The notes under the pieces: model-generated
Database searches by the model: none
What the model saw: only the letters and a program-made list of their open reading frames with translations
What the model was told of the DNA's origin: nothing
Source of the DNA: Phialophora verrucosa
Taxonomy: Eukaryota; Ascomycota; Eurotiomycetes; Chaetothyriales; Herpotrichiellaceae
Reading direction: 5' to 3'
Assembly: GCA_002099365.1 (NCBI GenBank)
Contig: MSED01000010.1
Span: 727,480 to 791,479, forward strand
DNA: 64,000 nt
Shown here: piece by piece, positions 1 through 12,262 of the stretch
Numbering within the stretch: the stretch's first letter is position 1
Layout: every line of letters begins with the position of its first letter
Program-made: the position numbers and the translations under genes

Positions 1-3000
1 TAGTAGTTGCACGATATCAACCTGCCTACAACCCCCCAGTCACATCTGAAAACCAACTTTGCACTCCCACAAAGCATCCCGAAGCATCGACCAAAGTCTC
101 GAGCATGGACTTCCCTTTCCAGGAGAATCGCTGTTAACACCTCAGGTCACCAAAAGTGCAGGTGCATGTCGAGTTTGGTGGCCACGCCAGCTCCAGGCTT
201 CGTTGAGCAACACTCTACAATACCAACCCCAGAGAATGTCCCTGTGTCTTCAATTCGGCAGGCACTCACAGTCTCTTGGGCCTTGAAGCCTACTCGATCC
301 TTCCTGGCTGCCGAGTGCTGTGTCGGAATCGGTGGGAGCACAGTGTGCCGAAATGAAGCAGATAGTCATGGGAGCGCCGAAAGTAAGCCGCCACGCCAAT
401 TTCGGGGCTTCAGATATCATGGCGGAGTGGTGCACCGGTGGTAAGGCTGGCAATTCTGGCATATCGCTTCGTCAAACAAGACTATGAAGATGGGTATGGT
501 CAGGTATCCAGGCTTGTACACCCATCTTGAAGGCAGCCGGAGATGACTCGAGACCCGACGGTTGTCCCCGCGAACATGCGCATACGTGTGAAATGTTCCG
601 TTCTTGATGCGCGACCCATGTTCATCGCAGTAACATGCTGTTTGGAGGGCGCCGTCAAAGGAAGATCCGAGGACAATAAGGATCTTCGGATCAAGCAGGC
701 AACGGTCTCTTCACGACATGGAGTGCAAGTCCAGATTAAGAGGGAGAATCGTTACGTCGTTTGCGGATGTCGCGAGCGGCTATTGTAGTCTTAGGTCTCA
801 AGGCTCACCTTCGAGTAGGGCCACAGCTCCCACAGACAGCAGCAAGCTTCCGAGCTGCTACCGGCGCCGCTCAGCATCTTGCTGCTTTGCTCGCCCTGCT
901 CAGAGAACGTCGGCTTTCATCTTTCTCCATTCTCCGCTCTGCTTGGAGCACGATCGCTTTGGTTTTCCTGTGATGGGAGCAACCTCATCCATTATCGCCA
1001 GACGTTGTGAGAAAGATGTTTACGCCCAGAGCAAGTCATGAACAGCAACCCGAGATCGAGCAGCATTCAATCGACAGGTGGGAGCTCAATGTGAGCTGCT
1101 TCTGTGGCAATTCCGTTGCTCTGTTGGTAAGGACAAAGAGATACCAGTCTACCAGGCTGGCTTTGCAAGAAGTGGGAAGATAGTCGGAGCTGGAAAACTG
1201 CGACGGCACAATGAAGATCGTCGTAGGACTGATCATCTAGGATGGCTGGAAGTGTGTTAGCCCTCAGTGTAACAAGTTCTCTCGCAGCGCGGACCCATGC
1301 GAGCGAACATATCAGTTGTTGAGAGATCTCGAGAGACGATAACATTGCTCCGGCGAATGGATTGGCGCCCGAACTCGAACTCGCCCGGCCCTGTTTTGCT
1401 GCTCAGAGGCTCGCCCTACATTCTCTGGTCGCTTGTTGAGAATGGACAGTGGTCGCCCGGGAAAGAAATTTGTGTTCCCGCATGTGTTCCAGCAGTTCTC
1501 AGCAGCCGCATTGCCCAAGTCGCCTGTTGTTTCTTGGTCACGATACTGCCATGAATCGCAATGGGACCGACTGGAGTCGAATGCCTCATCTCCTCAACGC
1601 TGCTGCAGCTCCTAGTTGTTTGCACCCTCAGTGGTACGGAAAACTGGCGATATGCGTGAAGAGAGTGAACAGCGTGCGTCTGCATGCATTGTCGCTGATC
1701 CATCATGATTTGCACAGAAAGATTGCTCGCTCTTGGCCTTCTCCATCCATCTTACCGTCCTCTGCCTTGGTCTCCACTCTGACATCCGGTTGTTGAAGAG
1801 GTACGTGAGTACTGTAATGGTGCGTCTGTTGTTTCTTTGTGCTGGCGACGGCCAACCTGGAGACATGACTTGCCACACAACACGGGGAAACATGCAGAGC
1901 GCTTCTCCGCTTGCAGATCGTTCCACCATTCCTCCGCGGCGTTCCTCCATAAAGTCGGTTGGCGCAGTCGGACCTAACAGGCAACATTATGCCCAAAGCA
2001 ACATGTTTCGTGGCTTCCAGCATTGCCACATGATCATATCGCCACACTACTGCATCTCTGGCTTGATCACTGGGCAGGTTCTGTTCTCGCTGGCACAATG
2101 CTTCCCCTAAGTCAAGGCATCGAGTGCTGCGGTGAGAAGCCAGGAGAAGTGTAGAGCAGCACGAAACAAGATGTTTCGGCATCTGGCCAGAGGCTTATGC
2201 GGGGAGAAGTCCAGCACAGTCAATTCAGGTGATGGAAGCCCGATATTCCTCACCTGATATACCATTTCCGTGGCATGGGTTAGAGATATATTCGAGCATC
2301 AAAGGAGGACTTCGGCGTGACTTCTATCATTCCCCCACGTTGCACGGAGCATGGACTTCATCGTCTAGGCCCTGAGTTTGCGTTCAACCTTGGCCGTCAT
2401 TCATCCAAGTCGATGGTAGGCACCTATACACCGAAACAACAAGTGCAGTAGTAGTCTGCCGCCCGCACAAGGAGCGGCGTTACTCTGGCTCTGCGAGATA
2501 GATCTCTAGCCTTACAAGGCGGAGTCGGTTGTCGAAGCCTGCTCATTGTACAGGTGGTTGCATGGATTGGGGGAAAGACCCGTACAGAAGACAGGGAACA
2601 ACTTGGTCTGGTGTAACACCAGCAGTACAGGAACATCCCCATCCTCAGGCGTACGATAGTGAGGAGATGACAATGCGAAGAAGACACCCCGGAGCCAAAT
2701 TGCTGTTCTAGTGCTGGGAGAGTAGCAAGACTGAGACTTTCTCGCTGCTTGAAAAGTCTGCAAAGGCTAATGCTCTTGTAGGCTCGAGAGCAGGCTGACG
2801 CCGACTCCGTTGGATTTGCTGGGCTGGTTCTCAATGAAATGTGGCTTCGTGGCAGTCCGCTCAAGCCGTCACGGCTGTTTTTCTCGGCCAGCACCGAGTT
2901 TTTGTCGGAGAGGTGTTAGGCTGCGAAATGGCGATTTCAGCCGATGGAGCGAAAAAGCGACAGCTGCGTCGATGAGAGGAGCCAGGTATCAGGTGACTGT

Positions 3001-5549
3001 GGCCGGTGACTGTGGCCGGGAATGCCGTCCAATCTGCGAAACATCTGTCAGCTTCGAGAAAAATCCAATACACGTGGAGGCTGGTGGATTTCGTACCTCA
3101 ACAACCCAGAGCGACGCCGAGAGAACCGGAGCGGCGAAACGAAGACTGTACGATGATTTACGCATCTCAAGAACTCGCGCCGATGGATGTTCAGGTACTC
3201 AGTCCGCAGTGTTTGTGCGCATGCTCGAGTGTAGGGGGTGGCACTCATGCTAGAAGATCGTGGAAGGCAGAGTATAGCTGGTGAATCTAATGTGTAGTGC
3301 ATCCCGGGCATCAAGCACCAACCGATAGAGCTGTGGGCACCTTTTGATCATAGATGGGTTGCCGTGCCGTCGTGCCGCCAAAGTTCCGCCGCACGAGTGG
3401 CAGGTCTAATGCGAGCAGCTACTCAACCACCATGAACCGGTGGCAGCGAGGTCACAAGGCAAGTTCGGATGCCTTTCGCTTGCCTTGACCTCTGTTGGCT
3501 TGCAGGACTTCTTGCTCTGGCCGGATTTCCGCTGACGCTCGGTGTTGTCCCTACGGGCACATATGTAGGCGAGGTTGCATAACTGCTATGGGAGTTCCGC
3601 GACCAGGATGTATCGCCGAGCACGGAAGACGGGCTTGGATACCGTCAAGACGCCTTTGCCTTCTCGGTGCAACGTCGACGCTCTCTCGCGGTCTTTGTTA
3701 GCCGCGGTAGCTTGGTAGTCGTGAAAAGCCGGGTGGCAGTTTGTAGCTACCAGAATTGATGAAGCAGGCAGTAAATCCTCCACTGAGAGGCTTGAAGGCG
3801 TGTGCATGTCGGAGGGACCCTGCTGCCGACCCACACTGTCCGTTTCGCAAACTGGCCGTAGACTGTTCGAAGGTGCGCCACATGGAGAGAATGGCAGAGA
3901 AAAGCGTAACGTTTCGGAGAGTGTTGACTTGAGCTCGCTTTCCTTCTCATCTGAGTGTGGTAGATCATACGCGGATTTCGAACAGGTGCAGCATCCCAAT
4001 CTCTCGGTCGTCAATCGATTTGGCCGCAGCCAGATCATTCTTCGGTTGCCGCGTTGCAACACGACGCTGTTGGCAGGCACATGGCCAAGTAGAAGCCAGC
4101 ATATGATCGCGCGTACTTGTCCGGGTGTCTCTGACCATCCTGCAACTCGCCATGCCGTAGTGAACATTAGCAAAGGAGGGGTTCTCCTTCATAATCATCG
4201 ATAGCTTTCTCAAACGCACACTTCGGAACCGTAGCGTCCGAGATCAAGCGTGCTGCACCTGCTATTCCGACTGGTCCGCTAGAGTTTGCGTCTCTGGGTA
4301 TTAATGCTGATGCTGATGAGTTTTCGAGCGAGGACAGACGGGTAAAGCTGGATGTTCAGGTCGTCGATGGAGGAGAGCCGGGAAATTGATTCTTCCCATG
4401 CACCACAGTCCACCTAGGAGATCGGGCAGGATCGAACGGTGGCCCTCAACTCGATGGTGCCGATCTCTGCACCAGAAGTTGCGCCTGACACTGTGAGGAC
4501 ACGGGAGTAAGCGGCTGTCTAGGCAGGGGAGCGGATGAACACCCGCGTCCATGTGATGTGACACTCAAGACCTGCGAGACAGGCCATATACTCGAGGAAA
4601 TAGGCGTGCAACGTGCAGCAACCAGGCAAATCTGGGGGAGGTCGAAGGATGGCAGCGACAGCATGACTTGGCCCACAAAGCGCTCGTTGAGCCTGAATCT
4701 TGCAGCGTCGGAATGTAAGGCACGTCTTAGTGTCGCTGTTGAGGGTCATGAACGTGAGTGGTTGCTTCAGAACCTCCCTGACCTTGGAGCAATAGTGCTG
4801 TGGCTTTGCGTTTATGCTGTCTCTGGTCGGCCTCGTCAAATCCATAGCCATCCGTGCGGTGACAGCAGCAATCGGCAGTGTTCATCGTCCCCATCACTGA
4901 CGTGGATGACAACTCTGGCTCATGGGCTGGCAAGGAGTTGCCGGGCGCGCCAACGTCCATATTCTCCACTGATGATGGCGCGACTTGCTAGATGGAGGCT
5001 TGCAATCACCTTGGCTGATATGATGCTCGTCGTAGGTGGCTTGTGACGTCTGGTCGATCTCATCACAGTCTTGGGTGACATTGCGCGCCAGCTCTGAAGG
5101 CAAGCTGAAGAGCCCTGGTGCAATCGACACAAGCTTTCAGTGACTACACGTACAGCAGACCGACGCCGCAGAGAGAAGGCCGGTACGTGGTGTCAATCGC
5201 TTTAGAAACTAGTGGAAGCTCATCTCCATTGGGGGTGGGCCCTGCACGGTATCCTCCGCCAAAGCGACGCCGCACATCGAGCGAAACTCATCCTGCTCTG
5301 GCAATTCCGCCGCCAACCAACGCGCTCACCCACTAGCCTCGCGCAAGCTCCTCCTGGCGGCAGTGCAGGAGTGGCGCCATATTGTGCAGCCCTCCCTAGG
5401 CCGCTGCAGGTACGAAGTGTTGCCACGAATGCCTCGTGCTTGGACACCTAATCTTCTAGCACATTGCAAACCAGGAGAACAAGCAGCGCGACCGGTGATT
5501 TGCAGATAAGATTTACACCTCTAGATCTTGCAATCTGCAAAGTACTTAC

Positions 5550-5808
5550 GAGCTTGCCATCCAGATGCCGCTCTCATCGCTTGAAAGTCGGAGATAACTT
5601 GAACTGGTAGCCGGTCGTTGGTGTACACCTGCACACGCTTCTGACCTGGAGCAGAGATCTGACAGATGTTCCGAGCTTCCCAAGAGGTGCCCGTTGGGAT
5701 CAAGCTCTGGAAGAGTCTCTCATCTCGTGAGTCCCGACGTAGGCTGTCTTGGATACAGAGATGTGTGGTTGTAAAGTGACCGGCAGATCTGACAGTAGGG
5801 AATAGCAT
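5550..5808 (-). pseudogene. Possible orphan exon or gene remnant
   Basis: The minus-strand frame reads through about 86 codons with a balanced, protein-like composition (for example SWEARNICQISAPGQKR). It ends at a good fungal splice donor, GTAAGTAC, at 5549. I could not find a matching upstream start region or a downstream exon that continues it. I recognise no family. It may be one surviving exon of a degraded gene, or a chance frame. Confidence is low because only the frame and the donor support it. Confidence 0.2.
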
Positions 5809-6075
5809 CCAGTGCCGGAATTGAATGGTTTCTGTACTCTTTCTCGTCGATCATATCCTGTTGCATCTATCCATCCTCCAGCGTGGCGTATGAATCGGCT
5901 TGATGACCTGGCAGGTCCTCACCTTTCGCGCGTCATCTAGGAGATGATTTTGTTTGCGCAAATCGCACGAGAGCATGACGGCCAAGTGGGAGCGCAAGCG
6001 AGAGGCCTGAGAACGCTGAATCTGCTTCACGGTGGCGGCGCCCGTTGATGCTGGACTTCTCATGTGAAGGGCTGT

Positions 6076-6729
6076 TCATGTTGTGTGGTTGTTGAGAGGC
6101 GTGTGAGCAAGTCGGAGCTCTTGTTCTTCGTGTCGCCGATATCGCAATGCTAGTTTCGAAACAGCGAGTGTCGACTCCGGTGTTGTCCATGTAAGGTCGC
6201 TTTCTCTGTCCTGAGTTTCCTGAATGCCTGGGCTGCTGCTTGTAGTGCTCGAGGCAGACGTACGCGAGGAGAGCGACGAAGCTTGATCAAGCAGCACAAA
6301 GACGCGTCGTCCGGCTAATTGTCGGTCCGAGATTTCACGGTTGCCGTTGTGCAGCCGTTCCAAGCAACATTCAACAGAGCTTCGCAGAAAATCGACCTCC
6401 AACCACCCAATATCCACCAGCTCGTGCGCCGCTTCAATGTCAATCGATCCCCGCGACTCGAGAACACAACATGCTACAGCGTAGCACTTACAGCGGAGTC
6501 CTGTCGATGCAGAATGTCTCTCCGCTGGCTGGAATATCTCTCCGGCACCTGGACGAGCAAAACAGGGGGCTGAACTCACCATTTCGCATGCATTCTTCAC
6601 GGGGGATGCGTGCAGCCCGAATACAAGTACAGGAGAACATGGGAGCATGTGGTACAGTCCTGCGGGCAAAAGGTGAGACGACCTGGGAAGCCGCCATCTT
6701 TCTCGCAAGGTAAATTCTCTGCTGAGCAA
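6076..6729 (-). CDS. Doubtful hypothetical protein, 217 aa
   Basis: An open frame of 217 codons on the minus strand. Residues from about 75 on have a plausible protein composition: an acidic helical stretch around ESRGSIDIEAAHELVD, then a Ser/Thr-rich linker, then a charged C-terminus. The N-terminal third is Cys/Pro/Arg-rich and less convincing. A GTAAGT donor-like site lies inside the frame near 6492, so the true exon structure may differ. I recognise no domain and no neighbour supports it. It may be a decayed gene or a chance frame. Confidence 0.2.
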   Translation of the reverse strand: MLSREFTLRERWRLPRSSHLLPAGLYHMLPCSPVLVFGLHASPVKNACEMVSSAPCFARPGAGEIFQPAERHSASTGLRCKCYAVACCVLESRGSIDIEAAHELVDIGWLEVDFLRSSVECCLERLHNGNREISDRQLAGRRVFVLLDQASSLSSRTSASSTTSSSPGIQETQDRESDLTWTTPESTLAVSKLALRYRRHEEQELRLAHTPLNNHTT

Positions 6730-7438
6730 CTACTCGTGCTCTCAAATGCGCAAGAGAGAACAACTACAATTCTCACTCGTAAACAGACGCCACAGGAGAG
6801 GTCACCCGACTGATATCTACCTCTCTTGACCTGCAATTCGTCTCTCCGGCCCTCTCGTCGACATCCTATAGCCAAGCAAGCTGTTCCCAGTAACGCGACG
6901 GAATGGCGTACATTACTACCGCGGAGAGGTTACCCATATGCTGGAGAAGCTGGAGCGGCTCGCAAGATTCCCCTTGGAGGTCAATTCATCCGTGGACGTG
7001 CGTTCGTGCTCTCTCACGACCTAATTTTATCTCTCCGATCCCGAGGTATTCGGCAGAAAGTCCTGCAGAAGTCACTGCCACATCATACTACCACGAGCGA
7101 CGTCCTGCAGCAAGCGACTCTTTCACCAGGTAGCTGAGACTCATTGCTTACTATGCTGGCCCTCTCCGGCTCTCTGCGCTTCTCCCCACATAGCTGCGTT
7201 ACTCGTTCAGACACCACGCGACGGAGCTCCGATTTGCATTCACGCTCGGCCCAACCTTTACAGCAGAGACACAATAGCTACTCCATGCCGGCGAGCACTG
7301 TCTGAATATCGTCTCAGCTAGTCCACGGGCTCCGCATGATCTGGGTGCGGCGTGGTGTACTCGGCGTCGAGGTTGTACGATAGGGATAGTCTCATGAGAG
7401 CCCCAACCGCTACCTCGGACATTCCAGGAGTGTACTTC

Positions 7439-7474
7439 AGCTACTTTGCACGCTCCTTAGCTACTTTGCACGCT
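7439..7474. repeat. Short tandem duplication, 20-bp period
   Basis: The word AGCTACTTTGCACGCT occurs at 7439 and again at 7459, giving two units at a 20-bp period. It lies just upstream of the larger satellite array. Nothing suggests function. Confidence 0.8.
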
Positions 7475-7699
7475 TCTCGTGCTCTGGGTGCTATGCCAGT
7501 GCGATTATTTGGCTTGACGTAACCTTTTGTAAGGAGAATTCCGTATGGTTCCGCTTGAGGAGATGAAGTATAATATGAGAAGCTCGTTGAGCTCCCTAGG
7601 TGAAATGGCGAAACCTAAACCTCCTCTACATGAATTAGCTGGTCTCTCACTTTTGGTGTGGCTCTCTCAACTAGAACTTGAAATGTTGACAGAGTACAG

Positions 7700-9340
7700 C
7701 CACAGAGGTCTGAGCACTTCAGCAACGCCATAAGAGCTCCAGTGATTGCCCCGTATGAGAGAGCCGCGTCTGGATACCTGCTCGCCCCGGTTACAGGCTT
7801 CGCTGGATCCTGGGGCTGTTCTCCTGTGGCATACTGTATATTGGACCTAGAAATTAGCTTCCAGTCTCACCCTCGGCTAACGCTCTGAGAACTCCAGGGA
7901 GCGTCAGCGTGAGGGAGATGTATCTTGACCTCTGCTAGCTCCTGTGCTAAGATTCGCCAGTTCTTGGGGCGGTTCTCCTGTCGAAGACTCTGCAGACCCG
8001 GCATCGACCCTTACCCACCAGCCCCGGGCTCGCAGCATACCAACAATGTTATGAGAGCTCCGGTAAGCGTCCCACACGACAGCGCCGCATTTGGAACATC
8101 CCTCGCCCCAATCATAGGATCTTCCGGCTCGAGGGGCTGTTCTCATTTCGAAGACGCTACAGACCCGGTATGACCCTTACCCACCAGCCCCGGGCTCGCA
8201 GCATACCAGCAATGCTATGAGAGCTCCGGTAAGCGTCCCATACGACAGCGCCGCATTTGGAGCATCCCTCGCCCTAATTATAGGATCCTCCGGCTCGAGG
8301 GGCGGTTCTCATGTCTTCAACGACTACCCAGTGTAGACGCTTACACATCACCATTAGGTAGGGAGCACATCGGCAACGCCGTGAGAACGTCAGTAAGCGT
8401 CCCGTACGAAATGTCGCGTTCCAAAACACCCCTCACCCTAATCATGAACTTCTGTAGGTCCCAGGGCAATTTCTCGAGGTTGAAGGTTCAAGATCGGCGT
8501 TAGGTTCCCCCCCCCTCTCAGCCATATGCTCAGAGAACATTAGGAAGGCCGTGAGAACTCTAGTAATCGTCCTAGACGAAATTACCGCACTGAAAAACCC
8601 CCGCCCATCAATCATGAGCTTCTGTAGATCCTGGGGCGGTTCTCTCTGCGAGACCGGCGTCCCCCCCTCTACCCCCATATACTAGCCATGTGCTCGGAGA
8701 ATATTAGAAAGGCCCTGAGAACCCTAGTAATCGTCATAGACGAAATTACTGTCCTTAAATGCCCCCGCCTATTAATTATAAGCTTCTGTAGATTCTAGGG
8801 CGGTTCTCTTTACAAGACCGGCCTCCGCCCCCGCCCCTTCACCCCTATATATCAGCCATATGCTCGGAGAATGTTAGGAAGGACATGAGAGCTTTAATAT
8901 GCTTTTAGAGTAAACGTACCGTATTCAGACATGTCTCAATAGCAATTATGAGCTTCTGTAGATCCTAGGGCGGTTCTCTTTATAAGACCAGCCTCCGCCC
9001 CCCCTTTACCCCCATATATCAGCCATGTGCTCAGAGAATATTGGGAAGGACATGAGAGCTTCAATATGCTTTTAGAGTAAACGTACCGCACTTAGACATA
9101 TACACAATAGCAATTACAAGCTTCTATAGATGCTAAGGTGGTTCTCTTTACAAGACCGGCGTCCTACCCCCTCTACCCCCTTATCAGCCATGTGCTCGGA
9201 GAATATCAGGAAGAACATAAGAGCGTCAGTATACTTTTGGAGTAAACGTACCGCACTTAGACATGTACACAATGCTAATTACGACATTCTCCCAGGTCTG
9301 GGTTGGTTCTCTTGGAAAAGAGTATCCATGATGGCCGAGT
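7700..9340. repeat. Satellite array, about ten units of ~167 bp
   Basis: A conserved core ending GGGCGGTTCTC recurs at 7818, 7972, 8139, 8305, 8470, 8639, 8803, 8973, 9141 and 9306 (position of GTTCTC or its variant). The spacings are 154, 167, 166, 165, 169, 164, 170, 168 and 165. Other blocks repeat in register: AGCTTCTGTAGATCCTAGGG, and GAGAAYATTAGGAAGG followed by a GAGCTTCAATATGC-like block. Units 2-3 are closest to each other and GC-rich, while units 6-10 are closest to each other and progressively richer in A/T. The frame is not maintained and no protein is encoded. The unit length is close to one nucleosome repeat, as in many satellites. Confidence 0.9.
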
Positions 9341-10463
9341 CGACTCCACGTGTACAAATCCCGCCGAGGAGAAATCGCCGCCAACATTCTCGCAAGGCAA
9401 TCTTCCATTTGATGCTGGCTCCGTGATCGAGCCTACCATGTCAAAGGGCTCCCCGGGAGAACCCTGCGATCAGAGTACGAGCTACCATAATGCCCGCCTC
9501 GAATTTCGTTCTACTCTCGCCCCATGGACACCTCTGACCGACATCTGTCATCTCCGGGGAATCGTCGCGTTAGCTCCGTCCGTGGATTCCCCCGGGCTGC
9601 GCTCATGCGAACTCTGAAGTTTCACCGATCACTTCACAACCCTGGAGCTCACGCGTCCACACGCCAACTCTCAAGGAGCAAGCTCTTCGGCATTTTGGCA
9701 GTGCGGCTTCATCCCAAGGGATGGTCAAAGCGCTACCAGTGATGGCAGAGATAGAGTGTTGCTGAATAACTTCTATTGAGAATCCTTGCTATGAGATCAA
9801 ACTTCGGCCGTCTCTCCTCCTGTCGAGGGTGTCACACGGCATATGGACTGGGCCACATCATCCTGCTATCAACTCTACTCCACGCAACACGCGCCTTTAC
9901 ACCGTGCCTAGTAGGGCATGAGGGACCAGGCTATCGCTGCTTGGTTCCTGGCCGTCACCGGGCAGGACCACCAGACACATCGATTCTACCCACGAGGTCG
10001 ACCACCGATCCCGCATTTCTTTCTCGACTTGCCCGACGTGGATGTCGCAGCGACATCTAGCTCTCCTCGACGACTAGCTCTCCTCGACGACCCTTGCCGT
10101 ATCGACTTGTCTAGGCACAAGGAGCTTGCGTGCAACAACCGATTTCGCGGTGCTCGAGTGCCTAAATAGTAGTCGGAAGATTCGTTATCGCTCAAACAAC
10201 ACCGCGTCAGGACAATGGCTGGTAGCGGTGTTTGGTTGCATGATGCTCTCTCTAAAGATGGCTGGAGTCTCCTTGAGATGACTGTGGAGGTGGAAGAAAT
10301 ATCACTTGTCCCGTTGGAATGCCGATTGCTTGCTGGTAACCCCTTCGATTGTCATTTTCTACAACCTATCAGAGTTTTTCTAATCAAAACGCTATCGTCG
10401 ATGCGGCGGTGAGTCCCAGCCGAGATACCATACAAGGGCCAAGCCAAGTGGCTCTGTGATGAC
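9341..10463. other. Intergenic, no gene seen
   Basis: About 1.1 kb between the satellite array and the PARG-like gene. Only short frames without motifs are present. A 17-bp unit (CTAGCTCTCCTCGACGA) occurs twice in tandem at 10057-10090. The part nearest 10463 would hold the 3' UTR of the PARG-like gene, which is transcribed leftward. Confidence 0.6.
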
Positions 10464-11594
10464 CTAGGAATTGTAGAGGGTCAACAACGTGAGGCCATCA
10501 TAGTCAATTGTCACACCGGTAGTACCAGCAAAGACTTTGACAAAGGCATTCCATAGCGGCCGGCCTTGCCCGCGGTCGTCAATGGCGAAAGCGATATGCT
10601 TCAAACTCTTGGCTCTCCAATTGGTTGCCAAAAGGACTTGCCGCATTATGGAGGCCACCTCCTCCGGTGGATTTTTGTTGCCACCGCAGCCGAAAGCACC
10701 CAGCACCAGCGTTGTGCAACCGTTGTTTGTAGCGGTTTGCAGGATCGAGTAAATCTTCCTGACCATCATGTTGTAGTCATTTTGGCGTGCGTACGTGTCT
10801 TTCTGGATGCCGTCAACAACCTTGGTGGTGAGGCGAGATTCCTCGATCGCAGCGCAAGTGATGACATTGGCATTAAACTGGCGTTCTGGAGCGAGCATCA
10901 ATGTAGGAACGAGACTGAACACAAGCACGTCCGGAGAGTAGATGAGTTCATGTCTCTTCAGAGGATATCTGACCGACTGCTTGTCGATGTGAGCGAGCAA
11001 AGTCGTGCGGATGCACAAACTCTCTTCCTGAAGGATAGATCCTTCGAGAAGCTTGCCGCCGGGCTGACGCCATGAGGCGAAATTGAGCACGCACACTTTC
11101 TCGGTCGGATCTTTGCGCAGTGTCATGCTTGCGACATCAAGACAGTCGGCGTGAAAGACGAAGATCCAAGGCTTTGGAACAGAGCCGGCCTGTGCCGGTT
11201 CCTCTTCATAGTCCATGCTGTGGTCTTCATGTGCAACGTTGCCGTCCAACAAGGCACTAAGGCCGATAGCGGTCTTCACGGCTGGACTGGCTTTCACAAT
11301 ATCTGGCAACACGAATTCAGTGAATTCTCTGGCCAAGTCAGTTCTGTTCGGACTGGGTCCTGGGGCCCTCTGCATTTCGTGCCAAGATGAGCGATCGACG
11401 AGGTGTCTCAACGTGCCATCTGGTCGATTATACTCCAGGCCCAATGTGAGTTGTTTTGCGGACGCAGATGAAGTCGTTCCGATCTGAGGCTGATTGCCGT
11501 TGGCCTGGTTGCCAGCGGAAGATTTTGCAGACCCTGGTAGGCCAGTGCCACGGGGTCCATTGGAGGGTTTTCGATGCCCACGAAAATTGCTCAT
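10464..11594 (-). CDS. Microbial-type PARG-like protein (TIGR02452/DUF2263 family)
   Basis: A macrodomain-type poly(ADP-ribose) glycohydrolase-like protein, expected to remove ADP-ribose from proteins or other targets. I start it at 11594 (376 aa), where the Met is followed by SNFRGHRKP. The frame is open for 54 codons more, to 11756, so a longer basic N-terminal form (430 aa) is possible. Counting from the longer form, residues 60-110 are low-complexity and 140-170 form a helical N-region. The catalytic fold starts near WIFVFHADCLD (197-207). The signature PGGKLLEGSILQEE lies at 232-245, with the QEE glutamates at 244-245. A second family block, GAFGCGGNKNPPEEVA, is at 353-368. The family loop normally reads GGG-X6-8-QEE, and here the third Gly is Lys. 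The gene is intronless. No signal peptide is visible, so it is probably nuclear or cytosolic. Confidence 0.85.
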   Translation of the reverse strand: MSNFRGHRKPSNGPRGTGLPGSAKSSAGNQANGNQPQIGTTSSASAKQLTLGLEYNRPDGTLRHLVDRSSWHEMQRAPGPSPNRTDLAREFTEFVLPDIVKASPAVKTAIGLSALLDGNVAHEDHSMDYEEEPAQAGSVPKPWIFVFHADCLDVASMTLRKDPTEKVCVLNFASWRQPGGKLLEGSILQEESLCIRTTLLAHIDKQSVRYPLKRHELIYSPDVLVFSLVPTLMLAPERQFNANVITCAAIEESRLTTKVVDGIQKDTYARQNDYNMMVRKIYSILQTATNNGCTTLVLGAFGCGGNKNPPEEVASIMRQVLLATNWRAKSLKHIAFAIDDRGQGRPLWNAFVKVFAGTTGVTIDYDGLTLLTLYNS

Positions 11595-12262
11595 GGTGCT
11601 TCCCTCTGAAGAGATGAAGCGAGCCCGAGTTGGGGACGCTGTAGTGAAAGAGAGTATGCCCGAAGTTCGGGCTCCCTCGCCGGACGTTGCCGCGCGTCTG
11701 TGAGCCTTGAGCCCAAAGCCAAATGGCCCCGGGAATGTGTGCCTTTTGAAATTCAAGCCAAGCTGGCTTCGAGAGTGGCTGAGAGAGGTCGCGGTGAGTA
11801 ACTGATGAGATGACCAACGAAATGGCCAAAGGCGGGCTGAGTTTGTAGGTCCTAGCTCAGTCTCAATGCTGAATGATGAAGTGTCACACTCAGAACTATG
11901 TCAGACACTGCCTGATTGCAAGTGAATTTTTTTGGTTTTCCTCACACAAGTCACTGGAAGAGATGGGGCTTGGATGGTGGGAATTGGTAATTTGAGTTCC
12001 TACAAAGAGCGAAGTCGGGTAACGAACCGGTCAGAGGCACTCAACATGGGCAAGCTACATCCAGGGGATAATCATGTTTTCCGCGGAATACAATTGTTGC
12101 AGTCGAACTTTGTGTAATCTTTTGTTTTTGTTTCCCATACTGTCCTTCTACTACAGATTGGCTCAAGCATGTTCACCTTGACAACCGCATCCTACAAGAA
12201 CTTCTCGACCCCAGTTGGATCTCGTTCACATGTTTCTCCAGTTTCCAGCCGACGGCATGCCC
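11595..12262. other. Intergenic between two leftward genes
   Basis: This holds the promoter and leader of the PARG-like gene and the 3' UTR of the next gene, both on the minus strand. The first 162 bases could instead encode an N-terminal extension of the PARG-like protein. I see no other gene. Confidence 0.6.

Larger units (their letters stand above)
1..7700. other. Gene-poor, GC-balanced region
   Basis: No convincing protein-coding gene was found here. Open frames are short, occur on both strands at random-looking positions and show no family motif. Base composition is normal (roughly half GC, CpA and TpG present), so this is not the RIP-damaged DNA seen near the telomere. Two stretches on the minus strand (5550-5808 and 6076-6729) look more protein-like and are listed separately with low confidence. 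Small tandem duplications are visible: a 13-bp unit twice at 2992-3017 and a 16-bp word repeated at a 20-bp period at 7439-7474. The region could be decayed coding or transposon DNA, or ordinary intergenic sequence. Confidence 0.5.

Noticed and set aside
3586..4173. 195-codon minus-strand frame
   Set aside because: No recognisable domain, poor composition (many Trp/Cys/Arg), and competing frames of similar length on the other strand.
4558..5046. 162-codon plus-strand frame and its antisense partners
   Set aside because: Similar-length frames exist on both strands with no motif, as expected by chance in GC-balanced DNA.
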